Of a stretch of DNA of 64,000 nucleotides, positions 1 through 9,023 are shown one piece after another. The position numbers and the translations under genes were made by a program. Numbering within the stretch: position 1 is the stretch's first letter; each line of letters opens with the position of its first letter. Origin of the DNA: an uncultured Celeribacter sp. (GTDB lineage Bacteria; Pseudomonadota; Alphaproteobacteria; Rhodobacterales; Rhodobacteraceae); NCBI RefSeq assembly GCF_963675965.1, contig NZ_OY780935.1, positions 1,972,501 to 2,036,500 of the forward strand, in the 5' to 3' direction. The notes under the pieces were generated by a model. The model had not been told where the DNA came from and made no database searches. It was given only the letters and a program-made list of their open reading frames with translations.

Positions 1-255
1 ACCGGTCAGCATCAGGATCGGCGCCTTGACCCCGGATTTGCGCAACCGTTTGCACAGCTCACGGCCATCGGTGTCCGGCAGACCCACGTCGAGAATCAAA
101 AGATCGTAGTGTCCATCTTTGGCGCGTTCAATGGCGCTTGCGCCGCTGTCCGCTTCGAAGACGTCGAAATCTTCGGTCATCACCAGTTGTTCGCTCAAAG
201 CCTCGCGCAGATCGTCGTCATCATCTACCAGCAGGATTTTTTTCAATGTGGCCAT
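1..255 (-). CDS. OmpR-type response regulator, N-terminal receiver domain (partial)
   Basis: The window edge cuts this gene, leaving 85 residues from an ATG at 253-255. The fragment is a receiver domain: an acidic DDDDD cluster after the first hydrophobic strand, and a LILDVGLPDTDG stretch that carries the likely phospho-acceptor Asp. It would act in the cytoplasm as the output half of a two-component system. The DNA-binding domain lies outside the window, so the OmpR assignment is inferred from the style of the receiver domain. It is divergent from ribA, with about 165 bp between them. Confidence 0.8.
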   Translation of the reverse strand, partial: MATLKKILLVDDDDDLREALSEQLVMTEDFDVFEADSGASAIERAKDGHYDLLILDVGLPDTDGRELCKRLRKSGVKAPILMLTG

Positions 256-422
256 CACACCGACCTCCGTTGTTTGTGTCTTGTACGTGATGTGCGCCCG
301 CAGTGGGCAGCTGACAAGATTTGCAACATTCCTTTCACGCAAGCGTGTGAATATCGCCAAGATTGTTTCACTTTGTGACAAAGCTCGCTACATCAGGGGC
401 CTGATCAACAACGGACCCTGTT

Positions 423-1511
423 ATGAGCCTTGCGCCCAGTCTTGCCGAACTCATCGCCCGTGCCCGCGCGGATTTGCGCATGGGCGTCCCGATCGTGCTG
501 CGCTCAGAACAGGGCAGTGCCGTGGCCGTGGCGGCCGAGGGTCTGCAATCCGAACGGTTGCAGGACATGCGCGATCTGGGGCAGGCATATCTTGCGATCA
601 CCGCACGACGCGCCGAAACGCTCAGTGCGCGCGCCTATGACGACACGCTCGCACGCCTGCATCTGCCCGGGGATGCCGATGTGACATGGATTGAGGCCGT
701 CGCAGATCCTGCCGATGACCTCACCCATCCGATGAAAGGTCCCTTCCAATCGGTGCGAGGCGGCTCTGCGCTCTGCGCCCGGGCCGCCATCGCCCTGACC
801 AAATCCGCGCGGCTGCTGCCTGCGGCCTTGCTGGTCGATGTGACAGATGCCGTCACTTTGGCTGCCACAAACGGCCTGACAACAGTTCCGGTGGAAAGCG
901 CGATGCCGCTGATGGCCGATCTTGCGCCACTGCAGGACGTTATCCATGCCCGGGTGCCACTGGCGGCCTCAGAACAGGGACGGGTACATGTGTTTCGCCC
1001 GGACGATGGGGGCGAAGAACATTTCGTCGTGGAAATCGGACGGCCGGACCGCACGAAACCAGTTCTGACACGGCTGCACTCAGCCTGTTTCACCGGCGAC
1101 CTCATGGGGTCTCTCAAATGCGATTGCGGCCCGCAGTTGCATGCGGCGCTGGCACAGATGGGCGAAGAAGGCGCTGGGGTACTGCTCTATCTCAATCAGG
1201 AAGGGCGCGGCATCGGCCATGCCAATAAGATGCGCGCCTACAGCCTGCAGGATCAGGGCTTCGACACGGTGGAGGCCAATCATCGGCTGGGTTTCGAGGA
1301 CGATGAACGCGACTTCCGGATCGGGGCGGCGATTCTCAAGGAAATGGGCTTTTCGGCGGTCCGCCTGCTGACCAACAACCCCAACAAGATCGCCCGGATG
1401 GAAGATCAGGGGATCACCGTAACCGAACGCGTACCGCTCAAGGTCGGCGAGAATCGGTTCAACACCGCCTATCTCGCCACCAAGGCCCGCAAATCGGGAC
1501 ATTTGCTATGA
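423..1511 (+). CDS. ribA: GTP cyclohydrolase II with degenerate N-terminal domain
   Basis: Cytosolic enzyme that opens GTP to 2,5-diamino-6-ribosylamino-pyrimidinone phosphate, the first step of riboflavin synthesis. The catalytic domain fills roughly residues 170-355. It has the zinc ligands Cys222, Cys233 and Cys235 (CFTGDLMGSLKCDC) and the QEGRGIG loop near 259-265. The first ~165 residues resemble the start of a DHBP synthase (RibB) domain, as in ribBA fusions, but the acidic DDEDRENEGD-type catalytic stretch is not there. It may be a decayed or structural domain (inference). The stop overlaps the start of the next gene by 4 nt, suggesting translational coupling. Confidence 0.92.
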   Translation: MSLAPSLAELIARARADLRMGVPIVLRSEQGSAVAVAAEGLQSERLQDMRDLGQAYLAITARRAETLSARAYDDTLARLHLPGDADVTWIEAVADPADDLTHPMKGPFQSVRGGSALCARAAIALTKSARLLPAALLVDVTDAVTLAATNGLTTVPVESAMPLMADLAPLQDVIHARVPLAASEQGRVHVFRPDDGGEEHFVVEIGRPDRTKPVLTRLHSACFTGDLMGSLKCDCGPQLHAALAQMGEEGAGVLLYLNQEGRGIGHANKMRAYSLQDQGFDTVEANHRLGFEDDERDFRIGAAILKEMGFSAVRLLTNNPNKIARMEDQGITVTERVPLKVGENRFNTAYLATKARKSGHLL

Positions 1512-2032
1512 TCGGTCCGCAGGACATAGTTGTCACCCGCTGGGGCGCGCGTTTCATGGGGCGCCGGTTTCCCTGTTCCATCGGCAAAGGCGGGCTGATC
1601 GAGGCCGCGCAAAAACGCGAGGGCGACGGGGCCACACCGATCACCACCCTCCGCCTGCTTGTCATGTATTACCGCGCCGACAGGGGGATTCGGCCTGGAA
1701 CCGCCGAACGCCACCAGACCCCACGCCATCAGATCAGCCCAAGGGACCTGTGGTCGGATGCTGCAGAGGATGCGCAGTACAACCAGCTTGTCCGCGCGCC
1801 CTATGCCGCCTCACACGAACGCATGCGCCGGCCAGATCGCCTGTATGATCTGGTGATGATCACCGACTGGAACTGGCCCGTGGCCACGTCCGGCAAGGGA
1901 TCGGCCATCTTCGTGCATCGCTGGCGCAAACCCCGCCACCCCACCGAAGGCTGCGTCGCCTTCCGTGCCGATCATCTGCGTTGGATCGCCCAGCATGTGA
2001 CTCCGCACACCCGGCTGATCATCCGCGGTTAA
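1508..2032 (+). CDS. L,D-transpeptidase (YkuD-fold) family protein
   Basis: 174 residues resembling the compact YkuD/COG3786 group of L,D-transpeptidase-fold proteins. The catalytic-type segment is HRWRKPRHPTEGCVAF, with His137 and the nucleophile Cys149. The common SHGC(I/V)R form is changed to TEGCVA, as in the COG3786 subgroup. No signal peptide is visible, which is odd for a peptidoglycan cross-linking enzyme, so the site of action and substrate are uncertain. It shares an ATGA overlap with ribA and is probably co-transcribed with it. Confidence 0.8.
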   Translation: MIGPQDIVVTRWGARFMGRRFPCSIGKGGLIEAAQKREGDGATPITTLRLLVMYYRADRGIRPGTAERHQTPRHQISPRDLWSDAAEDAQYNQLVRAPYAASHERMRRPDRLYDLVMITDWNWPVATSGKGSAIFVHRWRKPRHPTEGCVAFRADHLRWIAQHVTPHTRLIIRG

Positions 2033-2061
2033 CCCGCGCCCTGCACAGAATCAGCACCCAA

Positions 2062-2721
2062 TCAAAGACCAGAATAGTCGCGTTCGCCGAAAATGGCCGA
2101 GCCGACTCGCACATGAGTCGCCCCCTGCGCAATGGCGGTTTCGAAATCGCCAGACATGCCCATCGAAAGCCCCGCCAGCCCGTTGCGCTTGGCGATCTTC
2201 GCCAAAAGCGCGAAATGCAGCGACGGTTCTTCTTCGGCGGGGGGGATGCACATCAGCCCCTCGATCGTCAGCCCGAGGTCACGGCATTCCGCAATAAACG
2301 CGTCCGCTTCGGCGGGCATGACCCCGGCTTTCTGCGGCTCTTCGCCGGTGTTCACCTGAATGAACAGCCGCGGGCAATGGCCCAGCTCCCCGGCCAGCCG
2401 GGCAATGGTTTTGGCCAGTTTCGGACGGTCCAGCGTGTGAATCACATCGAACAATTCCATCGCCTGCCGCGCCTTGTTGGTCTGCAACGGGCCGATCAGA
2501 TGCAGTTCCACGCCAGTATAGCGCGCCTTGAAGTCCGGCCATTTCCCGGCGGCTTCTTGCACCTTGTTTTCCCCGAAAACGCGATGGCCTTCTGCCAAAA
2601 CCGCCTCAACGCGCGCATTCGGCTGCACCTTGGAGACGGCGATCAGACACAGGCTGTCTTCGGCCCGTCCGACCCGCTCCAATTCGCTGGAAATCCGCGT
2701 CTTTATCTCTAAAAGGCCCAT
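2062..2721 (-). CDS. YggS-family pyridoxal phosphate homeostasis protein
   Basis: 219-residue single-domain PLP-binding protein of the YggS/PLPBP family (alanine-racemase-like barrel). The PLP lysine is in LIAVSK at about residue 31. The family signature GENKVQE and a C-terminal phosphate-binding region (VRVGSAIFGERDY) are also visible. Known members buffer PLP and influence amino acid pools without a defined catalytic reaction. It is convergent with the L,D-transpeptidase gene, 29 bp away. Confidence 0.93.
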   Translation of the reverse strand: MGLLEIKTRISSELERVGRAEDSLCLIAVSKVQPNARVEAVLAEGHRVFGENKVQEAAGKWPDFKARYTGVELHLIGPLQTNKARQAMELFDVIHTLDRPKLAKTIARLAGELGHCPRLFIQVNTGEEPQKAGVMPAEADAFIAECRDLGLTIEGLMCIPPAEEEPSLHFALLAKIAKRNGLAGLSMGMSGDFETAIAQGATHVRVGSAIFGERDYSGL

Positions 2722-2938
2722 ATTTGCCTCCTTTTGGCGTGTTCCATGGCAGTCCTAGTCTCATACGACCAGCCATGAGGGCGGTGCAACAGGTGTGTGA
2801 CCTTGTTGCATCATTTTCGACAGAGCTGCGACAGGAGGGGCCGGTTTGCTTGACCCAAACCGCATCTGGGCGCATTTGTCTCGCCATGTGTCGGGTAAGC
2901 CGGCATGCCTGATATTCAAAAATTCCACGAGGGAAAAA

Positions 2939-4078
2939 ATGAAAAAGATCCTTCTTTCTTCCGCAGCGATCGTCGCATTCGCCGGCGCCGCTTCCGCTGA
3001 CATCAGCTGGACCGGTTCCGCAGAACTCGGCTACAACGACGATTTCGAAGACGGTTTCTACGTCGACTCCGACATCGACATCACCGCGTCGACCGAGCTG
3101 AACAACGGCTGGACCGCAGCCCTGACCTTTGGGTTTGAGCTGAACGACACCAACAACGATGACGATGCAGAAGACCTCTTCAATTCTGACGACAACCTGA
3201 CCGTCAGCGTCTACAACGATATCTTCACCTTCACCTATGGTGATATCGAATACGCCGCCGTTTCCTACTGGAAAGGCGTGTCCGACATGGAAGCGAACGA
3301 CTTCTCCGAGTACGATGACGAATCCGTGCTGCGCTTCGACGCTGACTACGGCATGTACAAAGGTGGTATCTCCGCGACCGTCGACAACGATACCGGCGAT
3401 CTCTACGGCCTGAACTTCGGCGTCCAAGCTGACTTCGACATGTTCTATGCGTCCTTCGCCTACCAAGAAGAAGACGATGATCTCCTGTCCGGCAACGTCG
3501 TCGACGCTGACGTGGATGCCAACCTCGACCAGAACGGTGGCGACCTCGACGGCAGCGAAATCTACGCGCTTGCAGTTGGCACCATGGTGGGGGGCGCAGA
3601 CATCCGTGTTGCCTATGTCTCCAACGAGACCGCTGACCTCGACTCCATCGGGATCCAAGTTTCCTACCCGGTCGGTCCGGTCACCCTCACCGGCTACTAC
3701 GTCTCCGAAAGCGAGGCGCGCAGCTGGGGTGACGACTACACCTACGGCCTGACCGCTGCGTACGCAGACGGCCCGCTCTCCGTTCTGGCTCACTACGAGT
3801 CCTACGGCGGTGAAGAAGAATACAACCTCGAAGGTCAGTACGATTTCGGCATGGGTCTGGTTGTGACCGCTGGTTACATCGACGGCGACGACAACACCGA
3901 CGACGACTTCGCTTCCTACATCGTGGCTGAATACGACCTCGGCGGCGGCGCGTCCTTCCTCGCATCCTACGCTGATGCGAACTCGACCGCAGCTGAGTCC
4001 ACCGACGACATCGACACCGGTCTCGGCGGTTACGAGCTGTACTCCGGTGCAACTCTGTCCCTGTCCTTCTCCTTCTAA
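2939..4078 (+). CDS. Major outer-membrane porin (Rhodobacter type)
   Basis: 379-residue beta-barrel porin. The chosen ATG at 2939 follows a GAGGG site and starts a signal peptide (MKKILLSSAAIVAFAGAASA, cleaved before DISWTG). The mature protein alternates hydrophobic and polar residues. It is very rich in Asp, Glu and Gly, as in Rhodobacter general-diffusion porins and marine acidic barrels. It ends in Phe within SLSFSF, the outer-membrane assembly signature. Codon use is strongly C-ending (GAC, AAC, TAC, CTG), which suggests high expression. An in-frame upstream start at 2846 lacks an RBS and would bury the signal peptide. A terminator hairpin follows directly. Confidence 0.93.
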   Translation: MKKILLSSAAIVAFAGAASADISWTGSAELGYNDDFEDGFYVDSDIDITASTELNNGWTAALTFGFELNDTNNDDDAEDLFNSDDNLTVSVYNDIFTFTYGDIEYAAVSYWKGVSDMEANDFSEYDDESVLRFDADYGMYKGGISATVDNDTGDLYGLNFGVQADFDMFYASFAYQEEDDDLLSGNVVDADVDANLDQNGGDLDGSEIYALAVGTMVGGADIRVAYVSNETADLDSIGIQVSYPVGPVTLTGYYVSESEARSWGDDYTYGLTAAYADGPLSVLAHYESYGGEEEYNLEGQYDFGMGLVVTAGYIDGDDNTDDDFASYIVAEYDLGGGASFLASYADANSTAAESTDDIDTGLGGYELYSGATLSLSFSF

Positions 4079-4107
4079 GTTTAGAAGATCATAGGAACGA
4101 ACAGTTT

Positions 4108-4136
4108 GGGCCGTCCTTCGGGGCGGCCCTTTCCTT
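4108..4136 (+). terminator. Rho-independent-like terminator after porin
   Basis: A GC-rich 9-bp stem (GGGCCGTCC / GGGCGGCCC, one G-U pair) with a UUCG tetraloop is followed by TTTCCTTT, 30 nt past the porin stop. Confidence 0.8.
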
Positions 4137-4216
4137 TGGCAAAACCCGTCTTGTGTCTTGTCCCCTGACGCGCTGGACGATACGGTTGCCGCAAGTTGAC
4201 GAGAGGGAGCCCCCGG

Positions 4217-4777
4217 ATGTTTCGCCGCACCTATGTTCTGACCACCGCTTTGGCCGCCACTTTGGCCCTATCCGGCTGCGGGGCCTTTGACAGCCTCGGC
4301 TCTGTCGGAGATTCCATCGGCTCCGGCCCGTTTTCCGGCGGCTCGAAAGTGTCCACCACCGAAGAGGGTGACGTCATCGACACCAAGACCACCGGTCAGA
4401 TCGTCGAAATCCCCAATGGGGAAACCATCGTGATCGAACAGAAGAAACGCCGCACCATTTTCGGTGGCGGACGTGGCTCTGTGACCGACACGGTTCAGGT
4501 CAACAAATACATCTGGAACGCGGCGCTGGATGTTCTGTCCTTCCTGCCGGTTCAGGAAGCCGATCCCTTTACCGGCGTGATCATCACCGGATATGGCACC
4601 CCGCCGGGTGGCGGTCGCGCCTATCGCGCGGTGATCAATGTGACCGATCCGGCGCTGGACGCGCGCACGCTGAACCTTGCGCTTTATACCCGCAGCGGTC
4701 CGGTCAGCCAAGAAACCCTGCATGCGGTCGAAGATGCCATCCTGACCCGCGCACGGCAGCTGCGCAGCGGTAACTGA
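4217..4777 (+). CDS. DUF3576 lipoprotein
   Basis: 186-residue predicted lipoprotein. The signal peptide ends in a lipobox (LALSGC, Cys about residue 21), followed by a low-complexity Gly/Ser linker. The conserved C-terminal domain (VNKYIWNAALDVLSF through the end) matches DUF3576, which in alphaproteobacteria commonly sits directly before leuS, as here. Its function is unknown. An envelope role is inferred from the lipobox. ATG 4217 is preferred over an in-frame TTG at 4196 because a GAGAGGGAG site lies at the right distance. Confidence 0.85.
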   Translation: MFRRTYVLTTALAATLALSGCGAFDSLGSVGDSIGSGPFSGGSKVSTTEEGDVIDTKTTGQIVEIPNGETIVIEQKKRRTIFGGGRGSVTDTVQVNKYIWNAALDVLSFLPVQEADPFTGVIITGYGTPPGGGRAYRAVINVTDPALDARTLNLALYTRSGPVSQETLHAVEDAILTRARQLRSGN

Positions 4778-4882
4778 GCCGCAGAACAACGGGTTCTCTC
4801 TGGACCCTTGGCATGCAACGTTTTATGACCACGCCGGGCCTTGTCGCCCGGCGTTTTACTGAACATCCCAAAGGACGAACAC

Positions 4883-7444
4883 ATGAGCCGCTACGCGCCT
4901 AGTGAGATCGAACCGAAATGGCAAACCGCCTGGAACGAGGCGGAGGTCTTCCTCGCGGAGCGCGATGAAACCAAGCCCAAATATTATGTGCTTGAGATGT
5001 TCCCCTACCCGTCGGGCCGCATCCACATCGGGCACGTCCGCAACTACACCATGGGCGATGTGGTCGCGCGCTACAAATCCTCAACCGGGCACAATGTGCT
5101 GCACCCGATGGGCTGGGACGCTTTCGGCATGCCGGCGGAAAACGCCGCCATGGCATCGGGCGGACATCCCGGCACATGGACCTATCAGAACATCGACACC
5201 ATGCGCGATCAGATGAAGCCGCTGGGGCTGTCGATCGACTGGACCCGCGAATTCGCCACCTGCGATCCGGAATATTACGGCCAGCAACAGGCCATGTTCA
5301 TCGACATGCTCGAGAAGGGACTGGTCTATCGCAAGAACGCCACGGTGAACTGGGACCCGGTCGACATGACCGTGCTGGCCAACGAGCAGGTGATCGACGG
5401 CTGCGGCTGGCGCTCCGGCGCACCGGTGGAACGGCGTGAACTGACGCAGTGGTTCTTCAAGATTTCCGACTTCTCCGAAGATCTGCTGTCCGCCATCGAC
5501 GGTTTGGACAACTGGCCCGACAAGGTCAAAACCATGCAGCGCAACTGGATTGGTAAATCGCGCGGCCTGCAATTCGCCTTCTCCGTGGTCGATGCCCCGG
5601 CGGGTCACGACCGAATCGAAGTCTACACCACGCGTCCCGACACGCTGCTGGGGGCGTCCTTCGTCGGGATTTCCGCCGACCACCCGCTGGCACGCGATCT
5701 GGCGGCGGAAAAGCCCGAGATTGCCGCCTTCTGCGAGGACTGCCGCAAGGGCGGCACCACCGAGGAAGCAATTGAAAAGGCCGAAAAGCTGGGCCTGAAC
5801 ACCGGGCTGAAAGTCCGCCATCCGTTTGACACCTCTGTCGAACTGCCGGTCTATATCGCCAACTTCATCCTCATGGACTACGGCACCGGTGCGATTTTCG
5901 GCTGCCCGGCGCATGACCAGCGCGACTTTGATTTCGCCACAAAATACAGCCTGCCGATCACCTATGTATTTGAGCCGACCGAGGGCGAGCTGAACACCGC
6001 AGAAGCCTACACGCCGCTGAAGTCGGACACGATCCGCTATATCCGCGGCTTTGCAGGCGATGAGGTGCAAACCGGCGAGCAGGCTGTCGAAGCCGCCGTG
6101 GATTTCTGCGAAGCCAATGGCGTCGGCCACGGCGTGACCAAATACCGCCTGCGGGACTGGGGTCTCAGCCGCCAGCGCTACTGGGGCTGTCCGATCCCCG
6201 TCGTGCATTGCGAAAGCTGCGGCGTGGTCCCCGAGAAGAAAGAAAACCTGCCGGTCAAACTGCCCGAAGACGTCAGTTTTGACAAACCGGGCAATCCGCT
6301 GGACCGCCACCCGACATGGCGTGATTGTAGCTGTCCGAAATGCGGCGGTGCCGCGCAGCGCGAAACCGACACAATGGACACGTTTGTCGACAGCTCGTGG
6401 TATTATGCGCGCTTTACCGCACCCCGTGCGACCACGCCGACCGTCAAGGAAGATGCCGACTACTGGATGAATGTCGACCAGTATATCGGAGGCATCGAAC
6501 ATGCGATTCTTCACCTGCTCTATTCGCGCTTCTTTGCCCGTGCGATGAACGAAACCGGCCATCTGCCCGACAGCGCCCGCGAACCCTTCAACGCGCTGTT
6601 CACCCAAGGCATGGTGACCCACGCGATTTTCGAGAACGCCGAACGCAAGACGGAAAACGGACGCCCGATCTATCACTATCCCGACGAGGTCGAGGAACGC
6701 GATGGCGGTGTTTTCGTCAAGGAAACCGGCGAGCGGATTAAAGTGATTCCTTCGGCCAAAATGTCCAAATCCAAGAACAACGTGGTCGATCCCGTCGCCA
6801 TCATCCAGCAATACGGTGCCGACACGGCGCGCTGGTTCGTGCTGTCTGACAGCCCGCCCGAGCGCGATGTGGAATGGACCGCCTCGGGGGCGGAAGCCGC
6901 GAACAAACACCTCGCCCGTGTCTGGCGCCTGGCCAATGATATGGAAAGTGCTCCGGAAAGCGGTTCCGGCGACGAAGACCTGCTGCGCGCCACCCACAAG
7001 GCGATGTTCGAGGTCACACAGGGCGTGGAGAGCTTTGGCTTCAACACCTCAATCGCCAAGCTTTATGGCTTCACCAATACCATCGCCAAATCCAAGGCCG
7101 GGCGCGAAACGAAACGGTTTGCCCTGAAAACCATGGCACAGCTCATGTCGCCGATGACGCCACACCTGGCCGAAGAAATCTGGTCCATGCTGGGCGGCGA
7201 AGGTCTGCTCGCACAGGCCCCGTGGCCGACGCCGGATGATACCATGCTGGTCGAAGATCAGGTCACCCTGCCAATTCAGGTCAACGGCAAACGCCGCGAT
7301 GAAATCACTGTTCCCAAGGATATGCCAAAGGAAGAGGTTGAAAAGCTCGTGTTGGAGAACGATGCTGTGAAAAAGGCGCTCGCTGGCGGGTCGCCCAAGA
7401 AACTCATCGTTGTGCCGGGCCGCATCGTCAATGTCGTCATCTGA
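4883..7444 (+). CDS. leuS: Leucyl-tRNA synthetase
   Basis: 853-residue class I aminoacyl-tRNA synthetase that charges tRNA-Leu. HIGH is at residues 48-51 and KMSKS at about 626-630. The CP1 editing insertion is present, with a threonine-rich region and VYTTRPDTLLGA. A zinc-ribbon-like CESCGVV ... CPKCGG segment lies before the second half of the catalytic domain. The ATG at 4883 has an AAGGA site 7 bp upstream and gives the usual MSRYxPxEIEPKWQ-type N-terminus. The 3' end overlaps lptE by 14 nt, and leuS-lptE-holA looks like one operon. Confidence 0.97.
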   Translation: MSRYAPSEIEPKWQTAWNEAEVFLAERDETKPKYYVLEMFPYPSGRIHIGHVRNYTMGDVVARYKSSTGHNVLHPMGWDAFGMPAENAAMASGGHPGTWTYQNIDTMRDQMKPLGLSIDWTREFATCDPEYYGQQQAMFIDMLEKGLVYRKNATVNWDPVDMTVLANEQVIDGCGWRSGAPVERRELTQWFFKISDFSEDLLSAIDGLDNWPDKVKTMQRNWIGKSRGLQFAFSVVDAPAGHDRIEVYTTRPDTLLGASFVGISADHPLARDLAAEKPEIAAFCEDCRKGGTTEEAIEKAEKLGLNTGLKVRHPFDTSVELPVYIANFILMDYGTGAIFGCPAHDQRDFDFATKYSLPITYVFEPTEGELNTAEAYTPLKSDTIRYIRGFAGDEVQTGEQAVEAAVDFCEANGVGHGVTKYRLRDWGLSRQRYWGCPIPVVHCESCGVVPEKKENLPVKLPEDVSFDKPGNPLDRHPTWRDCSCPKCGGAAQRETDTMDTFVDSSWYYARFTAPRATTPTVKEDADYWMNVDQYIGGIEHAILHLLYSRFFARAMNETGHLPDSAREPFNALFTQGMVTHAIFENAERKTENGRPIYHYPDEVEERDGGVFVKETGERIKVIPSAKMSKSKNNVVDPVAIIQQYGADTARWFVLSDSPPERDVEWTASGAEAANKHLARVWRLANDMESAPESGSGDEDLLRATHKAMFEVTQGVESFGFNTSIAKLYGFTNTIAKSKAGRETKRFALKTMAQLMSPMTPHLAEEIWSMLGGEGLLAQAPWPTPDDTMLVEDQVTLPIQVNGKRRDEITVPKDMPKEEVEKLVLENDAVKKALAGGSPKKLIVVPGRIVNVVI

Positions 7445-7928
7445 TCGCAGAACCTTTCTGATCGCACTGGGCGCCTCTTTCGGGGCGCTCAGCGCCTGCG
7501 GCTTCACCCCGACCTATGCCCCCGGCGGCGCGGGCAACGCCCTGCGCGGCAAGGTCGTTGTGGACGCCCCCGACGCGCGCGACAGCTACAATCTGACCAA
7601 GCATTTGCGGTTGGCTTTTGGCACGCCTGACACCCCGGCCTATCGCCTGAGCTACAGCATCTCGACCCGACTTGAAGCCATCGGCATCACCCGCGACCAG
7701 GAAATCACCCGACGCCATGTCGTCGGCACGGTCACCTATCGGTTGCGTGACATTGCCACCGACGCAGAGATTGTCAGCGGCAAGGCGTCCTCCTTCACGG
7801 CCTATTCCACGACCGGGTCCAGCGTGTCGGCCATCACCGCCCCGCGCGATGCGTCTGAACGGCTGATGACCATTCTGGGCGATCAGATGGTCAATCAGAT
7901 CCTTGCGGAATTCGGATCCCGCCCATGA
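7431..7928 (+). CDS. lptE: LPS assembly lipoprotein LptE
   Basis: 165 residues with an arginine-containing signal peptide (SSDRRTFLIALGASFG) and a lipobox LSACGF. The C-terminal domain resembles alphaproteobacterial LptE, the outer-membrane plug of the LptD LPS translocon. Position supports this: the leuS-lptE-holA order is common in alphaproteobacteria. The ATG at 7431 lies inside the end of leuS, and the stop shares ATGA with holA. A TTG at 7410 is possible but less likely. Confidence 0.87.
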   Translation: MSSSDRRTFLIALGASFGALSACGFTPTYAPGGAGNALRGKVVVDAPDARDSYNLTKHLRLAFGTPDTPAYRLSYSISTRLEAIGITRDQEITRRHVVGTVTYRLRDIATDAEIVSGKASSFTAYSTTGSSVSAITAPRDASERLMTILGDQMVNQILAEFGSRP

Positions 7929-8950
7929 AACTTTCGGCCCGGGACGCGATCGGCTATTTCGCCAAGCCCGACCCGAAGAAGGCCGGGGTTCTGATGTACG
8001 GTCCCGACAGCATGCGCATTGCCTTGCGCCGTCAGGAAGTCATCGCGGCGCTGATCGGCCCGCAGGGCGAAGAGGAAATGCGCCTGACCCGCATGACCGG
8101 CGCCGAACTGCGCAAAGACAAAGCCATGCTGATGGATGCGATCAAGGCTCAGGGGTTCTTTCCCGGACCGCGCGTCGCCTTTGTCGAAGAGGCCACAGAC
8201 CAGATTTCTGAGACCGTCAAGGACGCCCTGTTCGACTGGCGCGAGGGCGATGCGCAGCTGGTGGTCACCGCGGGTTCCCTGAAGGCCTCCTCAAAACTGC
8301 GCAAGCTGTTTGAAAGCCATCCCGGCGCCTATGCGATCGCAATCTATGCCGACCCGCCATCGCGCGCGGAAATCGAGGCCACGCTGTCCAAGTCCGGGTT
8401 AAAAGATATCTCCCGCGATGCGATGACCGATATTGAGGCGCTATCGCGCACGCTCGATCCCGGGGACTTTCGTCAGACGCTGGAAAAACTGTCGCTCTAC
8501 AAGGTCGGTGACAGCGCCCCGGTCAGCAGCGAGGACGTGCAAAACTGTGCGCCTGTGACATCCGAGGCAGAGGTGGACGACGTGCTGAATGTCGTGGCCG
8601 AGGGCCGCGTGGGCGATCTGGGCCCGTTGATGCTCAAAATGGCCGGACAGGGGGTCGATCCCGTTGCCCTGTCGATCTTTACCATGCGCCATTTTCGCAC
8701 GCTCCATGCAGCAGCCTCCGACCCCGGTGGCGCGGCCTCGGGAATTGGCCGCGCACGGCCGCCCATTTTCGGACCGCGCCGCGACCGCATGACGCGTCAG
8801 GCACAGAACTGGGGCATGCACAAACTGGAAACCGCCCTGCATATCCTGACCGACACCGATCTAACGCTGCGCTCCTCGTCCAAGGCGCCGACCATGGCGG
8901 TGATCGAACGCGCCTTGATCCGGCTTGCCATGCTTGCGCAACGGCGTTGA
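7925..8950 (+). CDS. holA: DNA polymerase III subunit delta
   Basis: 341 residues matching the clamp-loader delta subunit, which opens the beta sliding clamp during replication. An N-terminal Rossmann-like domain (VLMYGPDSM, then LRRQEV) resembles the inactive AAA+ module of HolA. The C-terminal collar helices are also present. Start and stop codons of lptE and holA overlap (ATGA), indicating coupled translation. Confidence 0.92.
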   Translation: MKLSARDAIGYFAKPDPKKAGVLMYGPDSMRIALRRQEVIAALIGPQGEEEMRLTRMTGAELRKDKAMLMDAIKAQGFFPGPRVAFVEEATDQISETVKDALFDWREGDAQLVVTAGSLKASSKLRKLFESHPGAYAIAIYADPPSRAEIEATLSKSGLKDISRDAMTDIEALSRTLDPGDFRQTLEKLSLYKVGDSAPVSSEDVQNCAPVTSEAEVDDVLNVVAEGRVGDLGPLMLKMAGQGVDPVALSIFTMRHFRTLHAAASDPGGAASGIGRARPPIFGPRRDRMTRQAQNWGMHKLETALHILTDTDLTLRSSSKAPTMAVIERALIRLAMLAQRR

Positions 8951-9023
8951 GCGTATTCGGTCAGCGCGAAGGCTTTGACGCCGCGCTCCAAAGCCCCACA
9001 TTGGGACGAAAAGGAGCACAGCC

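Noticed and set aside
2606..3793. 395-residue Val/Gly-rich frame opposite the porin
   Set aside because: Reflects the porin's GAC/GTC codon bias; no independent support.
5081..6997. 638-residue open frame opposite leuS
   Set aside because: Entirely antisense to leuS with no recognisable domain.
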